A program made the translations under genes and the position numbers. A stretch of DNA of 42,608 nucleotides. Source: Paraburkholderia sp. C35 (GTDB lineage: Bacteria; Pseudomonadota; Gammaproteobacteria; Burkholderiales; Burkholderiaceae). The stretch is from contig NZ_QBUY01000079.1 of the NCBI RefSeq assembly GCF_003121405.1, forward strand, positions 1-42,608, written 5' to 3'. Shown one piece after another: positions 1-8,269 of this stretch; positions within the stretch are counted from its first letter, which is position 1, and each line of letters begins with the position of its first letter. Under the pieces are notes generated by a model that saw only the letters and a program-made list of their open reading frames with translations, was not told where the DNA came from and ran no database searches.

Positions 1-884
1 ATGCGCAGGTTGTGGCCCATCTCACTGCCCGTGCGGATCAGCGCCTGCACGTCTTTCGGGAAACACGAGCCGCCATAACCGACACCCGCGTACAGGAAGT
101 GATAGCCGATGCGCGGGTCCGAACCGATGCCGCGACGCACAGCTTCGATATCCGCGCCGACCGTGTCTGCCAGATTCGCCATCTCGTTCATGAACGAAAT
201 GCGCGTGGCGAGCATGGCGTTGGCGGCGTACTTCGTGAATTCCGCCGAACGCACGTCCATGTAAAGCGTGCGCTCGTGATTGCGGTTGAACGGCGCATAC
301 AGACGGCGGATCTTTTCGCGCGCCTTATCGCCATCCACGTCATTGTCGACACCAACGACGATGCGATCCGGACGCATGAAGTCATCGACGGCGGCGCCTT
401 CCTTCAGGAACTCCGGATTCGAAACAATCGAGAAGCGATGCTGTGCGCTATCGGCAAGACCGCGCTTCTCCAGTTCTTCGGCGATCACCGCGCGCACGCG
501 CTGCGCGGTCCCAACCGGCACCGTCGACTTATCGACGATCACCTTGAAGCCATTCATCGTGCGGCCGATATTGCGCGCCGCTTCGAGCACGTATTGAAGA
601 TCCGCCGAGCCATCTTCATCGGGCGGCGTTCCGACCGCGATGAACTGGATTTCGCCGTGCGCGACGCTGGCCTCGACATCCGTCGAAAACGTGATGCGCC
701 CCGCCGCGCGCGAACGCTTGATGATTTCCTGCAGACCCGGTTCGTGGATCGGCATGCCGCCGTTGTTGAGAATGTCGATCTTGCGCGGATCGACGTCCAG
801 ACAGAAAACGTCGTTGCCGACTTCGGCAAGACATGCGCCCGTGACGAGACCTACGTAACCCGTGCCGATAATGGTGATTTTCAT
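1..884 (-). CDS. ugd: UDP-glucose 6-dehydrogenase, C-terminus cut by window edge
   Basis: The enzyme oxidises UDP-glucose to UDP-glucuronate with two NAD+ in the cytoplasm, supplying precursors for exopolysaccharide and for lipid A modification. The protein starts MKITIIGTGYVGLVTGACLA, a Rossmann dinucleotide site. It then shows VPVGT, NPEFLKEGAAVDDFMRPD (substrate domain) and GYGGSCFPKD, which carries the catalytic cysteine. About 294 codons are visible. Family members are usually about 450–470 residues, so the C-terminal UDP-binding domain lies outside the window. The start is the only ATG in front of the glycine-rich loop. The gene is 91 bp downstream of lapB on the same strand, an arrangement I associate with Burkholderia-group genomes. 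The family assignment is seen directly; the exact sugar nucleotide is inferred from similarity. Confidence 0.95.
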   Translation of the reverse strand, partial: MKITIIGTGYVGLVTGACLAEVGNDVFCLDVDPRKIDILNNGGMPIHEPGLQEIIKRSRAAGRITFSTDVEASVAHGEIQFIAVGTPPDEDGSADLQYVLEAARNIGRTMNGFKVIVDKSTVPVGTAQRVRAVIAEELEKRGLADSAQHRFSIVSNPEFLKEGAAVDDFMRPDRIVVGVDNDVDGDKAREKIRRLYAPFNRNHERTLYMDVRSAEFTKYAANAMLATRISFMNEMANLADTVGADIEAVRRGIGSDPRIGYHFLYAGVGYGGSCFPKDVQALIRTGSEMGHNLR

Positions 885-975
885 ACGCTATCCGGTAGGT
901 GATGCCGGTTCAATGTTCGACGCTGCAATGCTGCAAGACGGCCCGGCCGTCTGCGTTGCCCTGGCATGTCCGCTG

Positions 976-2151
976 TCAGCTCGACGCCGTGATCGGCTCG
1001 ACGCGGCGCGGCGCATAGGTTTCCCAACCGCTGCAGCCCGGACACTGCCAATAGAACAGGCGCGCCCGGAAGCCACAGTTCTGGCACGTGTACCGTGGCA
1101 GATTTTTGGTGCGCTGGCGGATCAGCGTGCGCATCAGTTCCAGTTCGCTGCGGCGCGGCTCTTCCGCTACCGCCTGTTGCGCCTCGAGCAAACGCGTCAT
1201 GCCCGCCAGATTCGGCGACTTCTGCATCTGTGTGCGTGCGAGCGTATGTGCCGCTTCGGGACCGCGCAGTGCCGCAACGTACTGATACGCGACATCGAGC
1301 AGATCGTTGGTCGGATAACGATCGACCCACGACGTCAGCAGATCGGCGCCATCCTGCTGGCGGCCGAGCGCCTCATACGCCTTCATCAGCTTCTCCGCGA
1401 CGAGGGGCAGATACGACGCGTTCTGCTCCTCGACTCGCAGCCACTGTTCAATCGCCCTCTCGTAATCGCCTGCCGCTGCATCCACGTCACCGAAGAGAAT
1501 CGTCGCGCGCACGTTCTGCGCATGCGCCTTCAGTGCGAGATCCAGCTGACGGCGGGCTTCGTCCGGATTCTTTTGCTGCAGCGCTTCCTGCGCGAGTTCG
1601 CAATGGAAATGACCGACTTCCTTGTCCAGCGACTCCGCGCCCATCGTTTCGAGCCGGCGCGCGGTGTCGATTGACTTGTTCCAGTCTTTCTCGATCTGGT
1701 AGATCGTCAGCAACGCGCGCTGTGCGCCGAGCGCGTAGTCGCCCGATTGCAGCGATTTGAAGGTTTCTTCCGCGCGATCCAGCAGACCCGCCTTCAGGAA
1801 ATCCTGACCCAGCTCGTACAGTGCGTGATCGCGTTCGTTGACAGGCAGATCCGCGCGGCTCAGCAGATTCTGATGCACGCGGATCGCACGGTCCGTCTCG
1901 CCGCGGCGGCGGAACAGGTTGCCGAGCGCGAAATGCAGTTCGATCGTTTCCGGGTCGAGCTTGACGACTTCAATGAAGGCGTCGATGGCCTGGTCCGGCT
2001 GCTCATTCAACAGAAAGTTTAGTCCGCGAAAATAGGAACGCGGCAAGTTGGCGCTTTCGGACAACAGCGCCTTCAGGTCGTAACGCGCGGCCACCCAGCC
2101 GAACGCGAACGCGACGGGTATGACGAGCAGCCACCAGAGATCTAGATCCAT
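976..2151 (-). CDS. lapB: Lipopolysaccharide assembly protein LapB (YciM), TPR plus rubredoxin-like zinc site
   Basis: LapB is an inner-membrane-anchored cytoplasmic protein. In enterics it adjusts LPS synthesis by promoting FtsH degradation of LpxC. The 391-residue protein has one N-terminal membrane segment (LWWLLVIPVAFAFGWVAARY), a run of TPR helices from about residue 35 to 330, and a C-terminal rubredoxin-like metal knuckle with Cys356, Cys359, Cys370 and Cys373. Length and architecture match the family (about 389 residues in Escherichia coli). It lies 56 bp downstream of lapA on the same strand, as in E. coli, so the two are probably cotranscribed. The role is from established knowledge of LapB; nothing here shows whether LpxC control is the same in this host. 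Confidence 0.95.
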   Translation of the reverse strand: MDLDLWWLLVIPVAFAFGWVAARYDLKALLSESANLPRSYFRGLNFLLNEQPDQAIDAFIEVVKLDPETIELHFALGNLFRRRGETDRAIRVHQNLLSRADLPVNERDHALYELGQDFLKAGLLDRAEETFKSLQSGDYALGAQRALLTIYQIEKDWNKSIDTARRLETMGAESLDKEVGHFHCELAQEALQQKNPDEARRQLDLALKAHAQNVRATILFGDVDAAAGDYERAIEQWLRVEEQNASYLPLVAEKLMKAYEALGRQQDGADLLTSWVDRYPTNDLLDVAYQYVAALRGPEAAHTLARTQMQKSPNLAGMTRLLEAQQAVAEEPRRSELELMRTLIRQRTKNLPRYTCQNCGFRARLFYWQCPGCSGWETYAPRRVEPITASS

Positions 2152-2207
2152 GCGAATGTGCGGAGTGCGAAAGAGGCCGCGCGCTCGTCGCGCACGGCGT
2201 GAAAAAA

Positions 2208-2501
2208 CTAGATGAGCGGCGGCATAGGCGGCTCTTCAACGACAGCAGGCGTTTCGCGCGCCACGCGCAGTTCGCGCTTGAGCCGACCGTTCTCCATGCG
2301 CAGCCGGAACATGGCCGGCAGCGACGACACCAATCCAGCCAGCAAGCCTACGACAAAGAACGCGAGGCCGATCAGAATCAACGGCGCCTGCCAGGCATAA
2401 CCGGCGAGGAAATTCAGCGTAGCGCTTTGCGTATTGGACAGTGCGAGCACCAGCAGCAGCACGAACACCAGCACGCGAATCAGCCAAACGATAAATTTCA
2501 T
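2208..2501 (-). CDS. lapA: LapA-domain (DUF1049) inner membrane protein
   Basis: A 97-residue protein starting MKFIVWLIRVLVFVLLLVLA, with two membrane segments (about residues 3–24 and 38–62) and a charged cytoplasmic tail ending in Pro-rich sequence. This is the usual layout of LapA, the small partner of LapB in LPS assembly. The open frame extends upstream to 2618, but the upstream part is not membrane-like. The ATG at 2501 is preceded by AAGAGA at a suitable distance, so I take 2501 as the start. The gene directly precedes lapB. Family membership rests on size, topology and position; function follows from LapA/LapB studies in E. coli. Confidence 0.88.
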   Translation of the reverse strand: MKFIVWLIRVLVFVLLLVLALSNTQSATLNFLAGYAWQAPLILIGLAFFVVGLLAGLVSSLPAMFRLRMENGRLKRELRVARETPAVVEEPPMPPLI

Positions 2502-2946
2502 GTATTGATCTCTTGACGGCGGTTGCGGGATGGCGCCGGCTTGATGACGCGTCGCGCCACGGTGTTTGCCCGCGCCGAAGTGACCCGTATTGTAAATGAA
2601 CCCTTTGATGACTGGCACAGCCGTGCGGATCGCGATGCCTTACTGTCGTTTATGTGATGGAAAATGGTCCGCGATCGGGGTCTGGCCGCATCGCTTGTGT
2701 TGACGGATCGCAAGATATCGCACGGTGCGTAGGCTGACGGTGTCTACCATGTGCCCGTACGCCCGGCGACAGCCTCAAACGGTGCCAAACGGCCCTAAAC
2801 GGTCTGAATGCAAACAACATGCCGTGAAATACGCAAACGACGGGCGAAAAAAAAGCGCCCTAAGGCGCTTTTTCTGGTCTATGCCGTTTGACTGACGTCG
2901 CCACGGCGAGCTTCAACCTGAACTGCTTGTGATACACAGAGCCGGC
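2502..2946. other. 445-bp gap between ihfB and lapA
   Basis: No gene is supported here. The right part holds the ihfB terminator (2847–2873). The left part should hold the promoter of lapA-lapB. A weak leftward candidate is the -10 hexamer TACAAT (complement at 2589–2594), with GTGCCA-like sequence about 18 bp upstream. The open frames across this stretch lack family resemblance and ribosome-binding sites. Confidence 0.5.
2847..2873 (-). terminator. Rho-independent terminator after ihfB
   Basis: AAAAAGCGCC and GGCGCTTTTT form a 10-bp stem around a CTAA loop (2850–2873). On the minus strand the stem is followed by a T-run of eight. It sits 74 bp beyond the ihfB stop and closes the transcript that carries rpsA and ihfB. 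Confidence 0.9.
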
Positions 2947-3270
2947 TCAAAGATCGTCGTCCGGGGTATCGGCTTTCAACGGCTCACCCGCCCGACGATC
3001 GACGCGTTCACGCAATTCCTTGCCAGGCTTGAAGTGTGGCACGAATTTCTCCGGTACCAACACCTTCTCACCCGATTTCGGGTTGCGCCCGACGCGGGAT
3101 GGACGACGGTTCAAGCCAAAGCTGCCGAAGCCGCGAATTTCGATGCGATGGCCGTTCGCCAGAGCGTCCGACATCGCATCGAGCATCGTCTTCACCGCGA
3201 AATCCGCATCCTTGAGGACAAGTTGCGGAAATCGCGTAGCCAGCTGGGCGACCAATTCCGATTTGGTCAT
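2947..3270 (-). CDS. ihfB: Integration host factor beta subunit
   Basis: IHF is the heterodimeric DNA-bending protein that shapes promoters, replication origins and recombination sites. The protein begins MTKSELVAQLATRFPQLVLK and carries the HU/IHF signature in IEIRGFGSFGLNRRPSRVGR-type sequence followed by NPKSGE, including the proline loop that intercalates into DNA. It is 107 residues, about a dozen more than the E. coli subunit. The extra part is an acidic tail (ending TPDDDL). A purine-rich AAGGGG lies ahead of the ATG. It starts 22 bp after the rpsA stop, the same rpsA-ihfB pairing as in E. coli, which supports beta rather than alpha or HU. Confidence 0.96.
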   Translation of the reverse strand: MTKSELVAQLATRFPQLVLKDADFAVKTMLDAMSDALANGHRIEIRGFGSFGLNRRPSRVGRNPKSGEKVLVPEKFVPHFKPGKELRERVDRRAGEPLKADTPDDDL

Positions 3271-3292
3271 ACTGCAGCAGACCCCTTAAGGC

Positions 3293-5005
3293 TTACTGGT
3301 TCTGGCCGTCGAGCTTGGCCTTCAGCAGCGCGCCGAGGTTCGTCGTGCCGCTTGCTGCCGAGCTGGTGTCAGCAGCCAGGCCGCGCATTGCTTCCTGTTG
3401 CTCAGCCGAATCCTTAGCCTTGATCGACAGGTTGATGCCACGCGACTTGCGGTCGATGTTGATGATCATCGCATTGACCTTGTCGCCTTCCTTCAGCACG
3501 TTGCGAGCGTCTTCCACGCGGTCTTGCGCGATTTCCGAAGCGCGCAGGTAGCCTTCGACTTCTGCCGACAGCTGAACCACTGCACCCTTTGCGTCAACCG
3601 TCTTGACCACGCCGTCAACGATCGAACCCTTGTCGTTCATTGCAACGAAGTTGCTGAACGGGTCGCCTTCGAGCTGCTTGATACCCAGCGAGATGCGTTC
3701 CTTCTCGACGTCGATGCCGAGAACGATCGCTTCCACTTCGTCGCCCTTCTTGTACTTGCGAACAGCTTCTTCGCCCGTTTCCGACCACGACAGGTCCGAC
3801 AGGTGAACCAGACCGTCGATGCCGCCAGGCAGACCGATGAAGACGCCGAAGTCGGTGATCGACTTGATTGCGCCTTGCAGCTTGTCGCCCTTCTTGAAGT
3901 TGCGGCTGAAGTCATCCCACGGATTCGGCTTGCATTGCTTCATGCCGAGCGAGATACGGCGGCGGTCTTCGTCGATTTCGAGAACCATGACTTCGACTTC
4001 GTCGCCCAGCTGCACAACCTTCGACGGTGCAACGTTCTTGTTCGTCCAGTCCATTTCCGACACGTGGACGAGACCTTCGATGCCCGACTCGACTTCGACG
4101 AATGCGCCGTAGTCGGTGATGTTCGTGACCTTACCGAACAGGCGCGTGCCCGACGGGTAACGGCGCGAGATGCCTTCCCACGGATCGTCGCCCAGTTGCT
4201 TGATACCGAGCGAAACGCGGTTCTTTTCCTGGTCGAACTTGAGGATCTTTGCCGTGACTTCCTGGCCAACCGACAGCACTTCCGACGGGTGACGCACGCG
4301 ACGCCATGCGATGTCGGTGATGTGCAGCAGGCCGTCGATGCCGCCGAGGTCCACGAACGCGCCGTAGTCGGTGATGTTCTTGACCACGCCTTCCACGATC
4401 GCGCCTTCCTTCAGCGTTTCGAGCAGCTTTGCGCGCTCTTCGCCCTGGGTCGCTTCGATCACAGCGCGGCGCGACAGCACCACGTTGTTACGCTTGCGGT
4501 CCAGCTTGATGACGCGAAATTCCAGCGTCTTGCCTTCGTACGGCGTCGTGTCCTTGACAGGGCGCGTGTCGACCAGCGAGCCCGGCAGGAATGCACGAAT
4601 GCCGTTGACCATGACGGTCATGCCGCCCTTGACCTTGCCCGTGATCGTGCCGGTCACGAGTTCGTTGTTGTCGAGGGCCTTTTCCAGCGACAGCCACGAA
4701 GCCAGACGCTTCGCCTTGTCGCGCGACAGGATGGTGTCGCCATAGCCGTTTTCCAGCGCGTCGATCGCGACGGAAACGAAGTCGCCCGCCTGCACTTCTA
4801 CCTCGCCCGCGTCATTCAGGAACTCTTCGAGCGGGATGTAGGCTTCGGACTTGAGACCAGCGTTGACGACCACGAAGTTGTGGTCGACGCGCACGACTTC
4901 GGCGGAGATCACTTCGCCAGCGCGCATGTCTTGCTTGGTCAGCGACTCTTCGAACAGAGCCGCAAAAGATTCGGTATTCGGGGTAGAGGTTTGCAGGTCG
5001 GACAT
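3293..5005 (-). CDS. rpsA: 30S ribosomal protein S1
   Basis: S1 binds mRNA on the small subunit and unwinds structured leaders during initiation. The 570-residue protein contains six S1/OB-fold repeats, roughly at residues 21–90, 105–172, 190–260, 277–347, 364–434 and 450–520, several with the ITDYGAFV/ITDFGVFI signature. I place the start at MSDLQTSTPN (5005) because this matches the usual S1 N-terminus. In-frame ATGs at 5023 and 5062 would add 6 and 19 residues. No strong Shine-Dalgarno precedes 5005, which fits the unusual leader-dependent, autogenously controlled initiation known for rpsA. It follows cmk by 180 bp and precedes ihfB by 22 bp. Confidence 0.97.
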   Translation of the reverse strand: MSDLQTSTPNTESFAALFEESLTKQDMRAGEVISAEVVRVDHNFVVVNAGLKSEAYIPLEEFLNDAGEVEVQAGDFVSVAIDALENGYGDTILSRDKAKRLASWLSLEKALDNNELVTGTITGKVKGGMTVMVNGIRAFLPGSLVDTRPVKDTTPYEGKTLEFRVIKLDRKRNNVVLSRRAVIEATQGEERAKLLETLKEGAIVEGVVKNITDYGAFVDLGGIDGLLHITDIAWRRVRHPSEVLSVGQEVTAKILKFDQEKNRVSLGIKQLGDDPWEGISRRYPSGTRLFGKVTNITDYGAFVEVESGIEGLVHVSEMDWTNKNVAPSKVVQLGDEVEVMVLEIDEDRRRISLGMKQCKPNPWDDFSRNFKKGDKLQGAIKSITDFGVFIGLPGGIDGLVHLSDLSWSETGEEAVRKYKKGDEVEAIVLGIDVEKERISLGIKQLEGDPFSNFVAMNDKGSIVDGVVKTVDAKGAVVQLSAEVEGYLRASEIAQDRVEDARNVLKEGDKVNAMIINIDRKSRGINLSIKAKDSAEQQEAMRGLAADTSSAASGTTNLGALLKAKLDGQNQ

Positions 5006-5185
5006 AAAAATCTGATATTGCATGGTTCTCGCAGCGTCAGGTGAACCGGGACGGTTCATCACTACGGCAAAGGAGCGAAAGCCATACGGGGTTAAGGGTT
5101 AAACAATCGCTTCGTGAACGTTCACGAGGCACCAACACGACAACAAAAAACAACTTCGATGCGGGGTTCCGCGTTGAGCCGGATG

Positions 5186-5872
5186 TCAGCTTTGCGGAAC
5201 CAGCGCCTTGTACCACTGCACCACCTGTTCGACCGCCTGGTCGACCGACAATGCCGATGTATCGAGGAGCTGTGCATCCGCTGCGGGCTTGAGTGGCGCG
5301 GCTGCGCGCTTGCTATCGCGCTCGTCGCGTTCACGCAAATCCCGGAGCAAGTCATCCATATTAGCAGAAAATCCTTTTTGGATCAATTGCTTATACCGGC
5401 GGGCCGCGCGAGCCTCGACGCTGGCCGTCAAAAACACCTTCAGGTTGGCGTCCGGGAAGATCACCGTGCCCATGTCGCGGCCGTCGGCGACGAGGCCGGG
5501 CAGCTTGCGGAAAGCCCGCTGGCTGGCCACCAGAGCGGCTCTGACGGGCGCGTGAACGGCAATGGCCGAGGCCCGGTTGCCGACTTCCTCGGCGCGAATT
5601 TCCGTCGACACATCGACGCCGTCCAGTTGAGCGATGCCCTCGCGGAACGTGATATGAAGCTCGCCGACCAGTTTTGCAAGCGCGTCGGCGTCATCGGCGG
5701 CGATGTTGTAGCGCACGCTTGCGAGCGCGGCCAGCCGGTACAGCGCGCCGCTGTCGAGCAGGTGGAAGCCGAGTTCGGCGGCGACCAGCGTGGCCACCGT
5801 GCCTTTGCCGGAAGCGGTCGGGCCGTCGATCGTGATGACGGGCGTCTGGTGAAAGGGGCGAGTCGGTTTCAT
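5186..5872 (-). CDS. cmk: Cytidylate kinase
   Basis: Phosphorylates CMP and dCMP with ATP in pyrimidine nucleotide recycling. The 228-residue protein shows the P-loop ITIDGPTASGKGTVA near residue 15, the CMP-binding region around VDVSTEIRAEEVGNRAS, and the LVADGRDMGTVIFPDANLK motif. The longer open frame upstream of 5872 is not family-like. The ATG at 5872 puts the P-loop at the normal distance from the N-terminus. It lies 46 bp downstream of aroA and upstream of rpsA, the aroA-cmk-rpsA order shared by many proteobacteria. Confidence 0.96.
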   Translation of the reverse strand: MKPTRPFHQTPVITIDGPTASGKGTVATLVAAELGFHLLDSGALYRLAALASVRYNIAADDADALAKLVGELHITFREGIAQLDGVDVSTEIRAEEVGNRASAIAVHAPVRAALVASQRAFRKLPGLVADGRDMGTVIFPDANLKVFLTASVEARAARRYKQLIQKGFSANMDDLLRDLRERDERDSKRAAAPLKPAADAQLLDTSALSVDQAVEQVVQWYKALVPQS

Positions 5873-5918
5873 CGAGAAAGTCGCCCGTCGGAACGGGCGG
5901 CGCAAAGTAGCGTAGCGG

Positions 5919-7223
5919 TCAGGGTTGAGCGAGCGCAAGGAAGCGCTCGAAATAATCGGGGAAGGTCTTGCCGACGCATTTCGGATCGTTGATCCGCACC
6001 GGCACACCGCCGAGGCTCACCAGCGAGAAGCACATCGCCATGCGATGGTCGTCGTAGGTGTCGATGGCGGCGTTCGGCGTCAGCTTTTCGGGTGGTGTAA
6101 CGACGAGGAAATCCTCGCCCTCTTGCACTTTGGCGCCGACCTTGCGCAACTCCGTCGCCATCGCAGCGATACGGTCGGTTTCCTTGACGCGCCAGCTGGC
6201 GATGTTGCGTAGCGTCGTGGTGCCGTCGGCGAACAGTGCGGCGACGGCGATCGTCATCGCGGCATCCGGGATCAGATTGAAGTCCATATCGATGGGATCG
6301 AGCTTGCCGTGGTCGTTGCCGACGCCGCGCACTTCGATCCAGTCGTCGCCCATCGTGACGTTCGCGCCCATCTTCATCAGCGCCGTCGCAAAACCGACAT
6401 CGCCTTGAATGCTCGCGCGCCCCACGCCTTCGACGCGCAGCGGTCCGCCGCCCAGCGCGCCCGCCGCGAGGAAATACGACGCCGACGACGCGTCGCCTTC
6501 CACCATGATCTTGCCGGGAGACTGGTAACGCTTGCCGTTCGGAATCGTGAAGCGCTCCCAGCCAAGGCGCTCGACCTTGATGCCGAAGCGCGCCATCAGC
6601 GCAATCGTGATCTCGATATACGGCTTCGAGATCAGTTCGCCTGCCACTTCGACAATCGTTTCGCCGCTCTCGGTCTTGACCAGCGGCAACGTCATCAGCA
6701 GCGCGGTCAGGAACTGGCTCGACACGTCGCCGCGCACGCGGATCGGCGCCTCGACGTTGATCTGCGCCGGACGGATGCGCAGCGGCGGAAAGCCTTCGTT
6801 CTCTTCATAGTCGATCTTCGCGCCAATCTGGCGCAGTCCGTCGACGAGATCGCCGATCGGCCGCTCGTGCATGCGCGGCACGCCGTGAATCCGGTAATCG
6901 CCGCCGTTGACGGCGAGCGCAGCCGTCAGCGGCCGCACCGCCGTGCCCGCGTTACCGAGGAACAGATCGGCGCGTGCCGCCGGCAGCGCGCCGCGCGTGC
7001 CCGTGACGACGCACGTCTCGCCGTCACGCTTGAGCTTCACGCCGAGCTTTTCGAGCGCGTCGAGCATCACGCGCGTGTCGTCGGAATCGAGCAGATTCGT
7101 GATCGTCGTCTCGCCTTCGGCCAGCGCCGCGAGCAGCAGCACGCGGTTCGAGATGCTCTTCGAGCCAGGCAGACGAACCGTGCCGGATGCACGGGAAAAC
7201 GGTCCGAGATCGAGATGTTCCAT
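5919..7223 (-). CDS. aroA: 3-phosphoshikimate 1-carboxyvinyltransferase (EPSP synthase)
   Basis: Joins shikimate-3-phosphate and phosphoenolpyruvate to give EPSP in the shikimate pathway. The 434-residue protein begins MEHLDLGPFSRASGTVRLPG and contains LPGSKSISNR (phosphate and substrate binding), LFLGNAGTAVRPLTAALA (phosphoenolpyruvate and inhibitor pocket) and, near the C-terminus, DHRMAMCFSL. The GNAGTAVRP motif keeps the glycine typical of class I, inhibitor-sensitive enzymes; this is inference from motif only. The start at 7223 matches the family N-terminus; upstream frame extension is spurious. It begins 17 bp after tyrA, consistent with coupled expression. Confidence 0.97.
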   Translation of the reverse strand: MEHLDLGPFSRASGTVRLPGSKSISNRVLLLAALAEGETTITNLLDSDDTRVMLDALEKLGVKLKRDGETCVVTGTRGALPAARADLFLGNAGTAVRPLTAALAVNGGDYRIHGVPRMHERPIGDLVDGLRQIGAKIDYEENEGFPPLRIRPAQINVEAPIRVRGDVSSQFLTALLMTLPLVKTESGETIVEVAGELISKPYIEITIALMARFGIKVERLGWERFTIPNGKRYQSPGKIMVEGDASSASYFLAAGALGGGPLRVEGVGRASIQGDVGFATALMKMGANVTMGDDWIEVRGVGNDHGKLDPIDMDFNLIPDAAMTIAVAALFADGTTTLRNIASWRVKETDRIAAMATELRKVGAKVQEGEDFLVVTPPEKLTPNAAIDTYDDHRMAMCFSLVSLGGVPVRINDPKCVGKTFPDYFERFLALAQP

Positions 7224-7240
7224 GTGAATTCCAGTGTCCT

Positions 7241-8212
7241 TTATTTCGACGCGTCGTCGGTTGCGGAGCGCTCGGGCGACGGTTGCTGCGCCTTTTGCGA
7301 CGTCACCGCGCGTTCCTGCCACTCGCTGCGCGCCGCACGCGAGCGCGCGAACACGGCTTCGAGCGCCTTGCCGTCGCCGGCTTCGATGGCGCTGCGCAGA
7401 CGCGCCAGCACAGCCGTGTAGCTATCGATTTCGTCCAGCAGCGCCGCGCGATTCGCCACGCAGACGTCGCGCCACATTTCCGGACTCGACGCGGCGATGC
7501 GCGTGAAGTCGCGGAACCCGCCCGCCGCGAACGAGAATTTCAGCGCGGCATCGGATGAATTGAGAATCTGCTCGACCAGTGCGAACGACAACACGTGCGG
7601 CAAGTGGCTGACCGACGCGAACACGCGATCATGCTGTTCCGCCGACATCGCGTGCACACTCGCGCCCGTCGCGCGCCACATCGCGGCAACACGCTCGACC
7701 GCAGCCGGCGGGTTCTCCGGCAACGCGCAAAGCGCGACGTTACGATTCACGTACAGATCAGGCAGCGCGGCATCGACGCCGCTCGATTCCCGGCCCGCAA
7801 TCGGATGACCGGGAACGAACTGGCCGATACGTTCGCCCAGCGCCGCGCGCGCCGCCGCGACGACATCGGATTTGGTGCTGCCGGCATCGGTGACGATGGT
7901 CGACGGATCGAGAAAGGGCGCAATGCGCTCGAGCAATGGCTGCGTTTGTGCAACAGGCGCTGCGAGCAGCACGACGTCGGCATCTTTTAGCGCGTCGCGC
8001 AACGCAGCGTCGTCGGTGAGCGATGCGTTCGCGTCGATTACACCCAGTTCCAGCGCCCGTTCCGTCGATTCCGCCGAGCGCCCTACGCCAACCACACGCC
8101 GCGCACCGCCCACATCGCCGCGTTCGCGCAGCGCGCGCGCGAGCGATCCGCCGATCAGCCCGACGCCGAAAATCACCAGTTTGTCGAAAGAAAACGCTGC
8201 CACGTCAGTCAC
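7241..8212 (-). CDS. tyrA: Prephenate dehydrogenase
   Basis: Converts prephenate to 4-hydroxyphenylpyruvate (or arogenate to tyrosine) with NAD(P)+. The 323-residue protein has a Rossmann site KLVIFGVGLIGGSLARALRE at its N-terminus, the DAGSTKSDVV segment, and VPGHPIAGRESSGVDAA, the substrate-binding motif. The later helical domain includes SHLPHVLSFAL. There is no chorismate mutase domain, so it is a monofunctional TyrA. It lies between hisC and aroA in the aromatic supraoperon. Whether it prefers prephenate or arogenate cannot be read from the sequence. Confidence 0.95.
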   Translation of the reverse strand: MTDVAAFSFDKLVIFGVGLIGGSLARALRERGDVGGARRVVGVGRSAESTERALELGVIDANASLTDDAALRDALKDADVVLLAAPVAQTQPLLERIAPFLDPSTIVTDAGSTKSDVVAAARAALGERIGQFVPGHPIAGRESSGVDAALPDLYVNRNVALCALPENPPAAVERVAAMWRATGASVHAMSAEQHDRVFASVSHLPHVLSFALVEQILNSSDAALKFSFAAGGFRDFTRIAASSPEMWRDVCVANRAALLDEIDSYTAVLARLRSAIEAGDGKALEAVFARSRAARSEWQERAVTSQKAQQPSPERSATDDASK

Positions 8213-8269
8213 AGAAAAAACGCGCCCCGCTTCACTTGTCCGCGAGACGCGTGGATTGCATTGAAACGC

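Noticed and set aside
2208..2618. The longer start of LapA at 2618
   Set aside because: The extra 39 residues are not membrane-like and lie across the probable promoter; the ATG at 2501 has a better ribosome-binding site and family length.
3398..5044. A 548-codon open frame antisense to rpsA
   Set aside because: A by-product of codon bias opposite ribosomal protein S1; no motif or ribosome-binding site.
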